This document shows positions 4,971 to 7,611 of a stretch of 7,611 nucleotides of DNA, piece by piece; positions within the stretch are counted from its first letter, which is position 1, and every line of letters begins with the position of its first letter. The notes under the pieces were generated by a model. The model made no database searches. It saw only the letters and a program-made list of their open reading frames with translations, and was not told the DNA's origin. Origin of the DNA: Candidatus Omnitrophota bacterium (GTDB lineage: Bacteria; Omnitrophota; Gorgyraeia; Zapsychrales; JANLHA01). The stretch covers positions 1 through 7,611 of the forward strand of contig JAHFFS010000067.1 in assembly GCA_023247815.1 (NCBI GenBank), read 5' to 3'. The position numbers were made by a program, and so were the translations under genes.

Positions 4971-6230
4971 ATGAATTTAGAGACGCAAATTGTAAAGATG
5001 GCCCAAGCCGCTAAGGTCGCGGCGCGGCAGGTGGCCCTTATTTCCTCGACGGAGAAAAATCGCGCCTTGCAAAGATTGAGTCAGGCAATTTTACAGAACA
5101 GCGATTTTCTTAAAAAAGAAAACGAGCAAGATCTTAAGGCCGCGGCAAAGTCAAATCTTCCCTCGGCCTTGGTGGACCGTTTGCTTTTGAATAACAAGCG
5201 GATTCAGGCCATGGCTGATTCTCTGCACGAAACCGTTCGGTTGAAAGATCCGATTGGTGAGGTCTTAGAAACGTATCGGCGTCCCAATGGGCTGCTGATC
5301 GAAAAAGTGCGGGTCCCGATCGGTGTTATTGGGATCATTTATGAATCGCGGCCGAATGTCACCAGCGACTGCATAGGTCTTTGTCTAAAGTCGGGGAACG
5401 CGGTGATTTTAAAAGGCGGGAAAGAAGCCGCGCATTCGAACCGGGCCATTTTTTCGGTTCTGCGAAAGGCGTTGACCAAGACCAAGATTCCTGGCCAGGC
5501 GGTTCAGTTGATTGATTCAACCGATCGTCAGGCGGTCCATATTTTATTGAAATTGAATCGATATGTGGATTTATTGGTTCCTCGAGGAGGAGAAGAGTTG
5601 ATCCGGTTTGTGGCGGAGCATTCGCTCATCCCGGTGGTGAAGCATTACAAAGGGGTTTGCCATACCTATGTCAGTGCGAACGCCGATTTGAATATGGCGC
5701 ATAAGATTTGTTTCAACGCCAAGGTCCAACGGCCTGGGGTTTGTAACGCCATGGAAACCATGCTGGTCCACAAGGATGTTGCTTCACGTTTTCTTCCGAC
5801 GATGATTTATGATTTTAAGAATGCCGGTGTTGAAATCCGCGGATGCCCGCTGACGCGCCGGATCCTGAAAACGGGCGTCAAGGCCGCCACGGAAAAAGAT
5901 TGGGACGAAGAGTATCTGGATTTGATCCTCGCGGTCAAGGTCGTTCATTCTTTGCGGGAGGCCGTGGACCATATCAATACCCATGGATCTCAGCATTCCG
6001 ACGCTATTGTGACCGATGATAAAAAGGAAGCCGCGCATTTTTTAAAAAGTGTGGATTCGGCCTGCACCTATGTCAACGCGTCCACGCGTTTTACGGATGG
6101 TTACGAATTTGGTTTTGGAGCGGAAGTCGGGATCAGTACTGACAAATTGCATGTTCGCGGCCCAATGGCCTTGGAAGGATTGACGACGTACCAATATCAG
6201 ATTCACGGAAAAGGACAGATTCGAGTTTAG
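4971..6230 (+). CDS. proA: Gamma-glutamyl phosphate reductase (proline biosynthesis, step 2)
   Basis: Reduces gamma-glutamyl phosphate with NADPH to glutamate-5-semialdehyde, which cyclises and is then reduced to proline by ProC (not seen in this window). The 419-residue protein has the standard length and aldehyde-dehydrogenase-like fold. Visible motifs are ESRPNVT (125-131), KGGKEAAHSN (from 148), the catalytic cysteine C258 in QRPGVCNAMET, and the conserved C-terminal segment GFGAEVGIST (from 381) with KLHVRGPMALEGL. The start ATG has a modest AGGA ribosome binding site at 4961-4964. It follows proB by 45 bases and ends four bases before nadD, consistent with one operon. No missing residues or frameshifts were seen. 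Confidence 0.98.
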   Translation: MNLETQIVKMAQAAKVAARQVALISSTEKNRALQRLSQAILQNSDFLKKENEQDLKAAAKSNLPSALVDRLLLNNKRIQAMADSLHETVRLKDPIGEVLETYRRPNGLLIEKVRVPIGVIGIIYESRPNVTSDCIGLCLKSGNAVILKGGKEAAHSNRAIFSVLRKALTKTKIPGQAVQLIDSTDRQAVHILLKLNRYVDLLVPRGGEELIRFVAEHSLIPVVKHYKGVCHTYVSANADLNMAHKICFNAKVQRPGVCNAMETMLVHKDVASRFLPTMIYDFKNAGVEIRGCPLTRRILKTGVKAATEKDWDEEYLDLILAVKVVHSLREAVDHINTHGSQHSDAIVTDDKKEAAHFLKSVDSACTYVNASTRFTDGYEFGFGAEVGISTDKLHVRGPMALEGLTTYQYQIHGKGQIRV

Positions 6231-6234
6231 TTCA

Positions 6235-6819
6235 GTGAGGCCTCTCTTGAAACGCATCGCACTCTTCGGCGGAACTTTCAATCCGATCCATATCGGCCAT
6301 CTGGTGATGGCGCAAATGGCGCAGGAAAAATTTGATTTGGATAAAATCATTTTTGTCCCTTCTTACCTGCCGCCGCATAAGCAGGCCCATTCCCTGGCCG
6401 CGGCAAAGCACCGTTATCGTATGGTCGAGCGTTGCATTCAAGGCCATCCCCAATTCGGCGTTTCCGACTATGAAATCAAGAAAAAGGGAAAGTCCTTCAC
6501 CATCGACACTGTTCAGCATATTTTTTCGCGATATCAAAAAGAGGCCAAACTTTTTTTTATCATCGGCGAGGACAGCCTCCGGCAGCTTCCACAGTGGCAC
6601 AAGATTCAGGACATTTTGAAAATGGTCACGTTCCTTGTGGTCAATCGTCCGGGCTACCAGCACCGTCGTGATGGCGGCAAATATCGGACCGTCACCATGC
6701 CGGGAATGGATATTTCTTCCTCTTATCTGCGCGGGCGCGTGAAAGCCGGAAAATCGATAAAATACCTTGTTCCAGAAGAGGTCATTCGATATATTGAGAA
6801 ACATCAATTGTATCAGTAA
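6235..6819 (+). CDS. nadD: Nicotinate-nucleotide adenylyltransferase
   Basis: Transfers AMP from ATP to nicotinate mononucleotide, making deamido-NAD in NAD synthesis. The 194-residue protein carries the nucleotidyltransferase motif GGTFNPIHIGH (12-22), the PPHK segment, FIIGEDSL followed by LPQW, and the C-terminal SSSYLR motif (161-166). The annotated start is GTG at 6235, four bases after the proA stop, with no clear Shine-Dalgarno. The TTG at 6247 is a real alternative: it would give the more typical MKRIALFGGTFNP start, and GAGG at 6237-6240 sits six bases before it. Position after obg-proB-proA is the usual place for nadD in many bacteria. The usual next gene, rsfS (ribosomal silencing factor), is absent here. 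Confidence 0.95.
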   Translation: MRPLLKRIALFGGTFNPIHIGHLVMAQMAQEKFDLDKIIFVPSYLPPHKQAHSLAAAKHRYRMVERCIQGHPQFGVSDYEIKKKGKSFTIDTVQHIFSRYQKEAKLFFIIGEDSLRQLPQWHKIQDILKMVTFLVVNRPGYQHRRDGGKYRTVTMPGMDISSSYLRGRVKAGKSIKYLVPEEVIRYIEKHQLYQ

Positions 6820-6822
6820 GCA

Positions 6823-6828
6823 AAGGAG
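6823..6828 (+). promoter_or_regulatory. Ribosome binding site of the phosphohexomutase gene
   Basis: AAGGAG lies six bases before the ATG at 6835, with nearly ideal spacing. This supports the first ATG over a second in-frame ATG at 6844. The gap after the nadD stop is only 15 bases, so the mutase gene is probably in the same transcript. Confidence 0.75.
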
Positions 6829-6834
6829 TCAAGG

Positions 6835-7611
6835 ATGAGTGGTATGAATGCGGAAATCAAATTCGGTACCGACGGGTGGCGAGCGGTCATTTCCGACACC
6901 TTTACTTTTAAAAATGTTGAAATCATCAGTCAAGCCATCGCCCAATGGGTCTTGCGTCCAGGCAAGCGCGCGAGCGGTAGCCGCAAAGTAGCGGTCGGAT
7001 TTGACACGCGGTTCATGTCCGGCGACTACGGCCGGCTGGTGAGCCAAGTTTTGGCGGCCAATAACATTGAAGTGTTGCTCTCTGAGGGGCCGATCCCGAC
7101 ACCGGCGTTGAGTTATGGCGTTACGCGGAATCAGTGTGTGGCCGGTATCATGATCACGGCCAGTCATAATCCATACAAATTCAATGGGATCAAAATCAAG
7201 ACCGCCCAAGGCGGGGGTGCTGGACGTGATATCACCGACCAGGTTGAAGGGCTTTTGGACCAGGTCCCGGTCAAAAAGGTTGATCTCGACGAAGCTTTGA
7301 AAGAGAAAAAAGTTGTCCTTCATGATTTTAGGAGTGACTATCTGAATTTTATCAAAGGGTATGTCGATTTAAAAAAGATGAAAGACGCCCGGTTCAAAGT
7401 GATTACCGACGCGATGCACGGCAGCGGCAACGGCTTGATGGCAGTGATTTTGAAAGGGACAAAAATCGATTTGACTTTGATGCGAGCTGAGATCAATCCT
7501 TACTTCAACGGCCTCAAACCGGAACCCGTCGCTGAATTTCTCGGTGAGATCATGGAGAGGGTCAGGAAAGAGAAATTTGAGATTGGTTTGGTTTTGGACG
7601 GTGACGCCGAT
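6835..7611 (+). CDS. Phosphoglucomutase/phosphomannomutase family protein (N-terminal 259 codons, cut by window end)
   Basis: Alpha-D-phosphohexomutase, moving phosphate between the C1 and C6 positions of a hexose phosphate and feeding sugar-nucleotide or glycogen pathways. The frame is open from ATG 6835 to the last base. Visible features are FGTDGWR (10-16), the active-site phosphoserine loop TASHNP with S110, and the metal-binding loop DGDAD (255-259), at which the window stops. The rest (sugar-binding and phosphate-binding domains, roughly another 200 residues) is outside. FGTDGWR and TASHNP fit the PGM/PMM branch better than GlmM, which usually has FGTDGIRG. Whether glucose, mannose or both is the substrate cannot be told. 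It occupies the position after nadD where rsfS is often found. Confidence 0.92.
   Translation, partial: MSGMNAEIKFGTDGWRAVISDTFTFKNVEIISQAIAQWVLRPGKRASGSRKVAVGFDTRFMSGDYGRLVSQVLAANNIEVLLSEGPIPTPALSYGVTRNQCVAGIMITASHNPYKFNGIKIKTAQGGGAGRDITDQVEGLLDQVPVKKVDLDEALKEKKVVLHDFRSDYLNFIKGYVDLKKMKDARFKVITDAMHGSGNGLMAVILKGTKIDLTLMRAEINPYFNGLKPEPVAEFLGEIMERVRKEKFEIGLVLDGDAD

Noticed and set aside
4780..4974. Plus-strand open frame overlapping the end of proB and start of proA
   Set aside because: It is out of frame with both conserved genes, rich in Trp/Arg as expected of a shifted frame, and has no domain.
6232..6807. Minus-strand open frame (191 codons) opposite nadD
   Set aside because: It shadows the whole of nadD, whose motifs are clear on the + strand.

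Overview
The window is a compact, almost fully coding stretch with every gene on the + strand. It looks like the chromosome of a Gram-negative, free-living type bacterium. The supporting evidence is a type IV pilus inner-membrane/periplasmic pair (PilO-like, PilP-like), an RNase E/G, and the conserved bacterial block rng-rplU-obg-proB-proA-nadD. Gene style, the heptamer-rich intergenic DNA and the gene mix remind me of Candidatus Omnitrophota or a related uncultured lineage. That assignment is an impression, not something the sequence proves. I see no insertion sequences, phage genes, tRNA or rRNA genes, or CRISPR arrays.

Layout: (1) 1-931 is the end of a pilus gene cluster, with pilO-like and pilP-like genes overlapping by one base (TGATG). 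(2) 932-1019 is a short gap holding a good sigma70-like promoter whose -10 box lies inside a perfect 8-bp dyad. (3) 1020-2324 is an RNase E/G family gene with a TTG start that stops just after the zinc-link motif. (4) 2325-2499 is the largest gap. It has two small GC-rich hairpins, then a tandem array of 7-bp AAGTNNC-type units on the + strand followed by an inverted array, together able to fold into one long hairpin ahead of rplU. (5) 2500-3781 holds rplU and obg, joined with only one base between stop and start. The L27 gene (rpmA), which normally sits exactly there, is missing. (6) 3837-6230 encodes the first two enzymes of proline synthesis, ProB and ProA. (7) 6235-6819 is nadD (NAD synthesis). 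(8) 6835-7611 is the first 259 codons of a phosphoglucomutase/phosphomannomutase family gene cut by the window end at its metal-binding motif.

The genes link ribosome biogenesis and RNA processing (RNase E/G, L21, Obg) with housekeeping metabolism (proline, NAD, sugar phosphates), a grouping common to many bacteria. The departures from the usual pattern are the most interesting part: no rpmA between rplU and obg, no rsfS after nadD, an RNase E/G without the small C-terminal domain, a minimal Obg, and the heptad-repeat hairpin in front of rplU. I did not find a clearly new multi-gene system.
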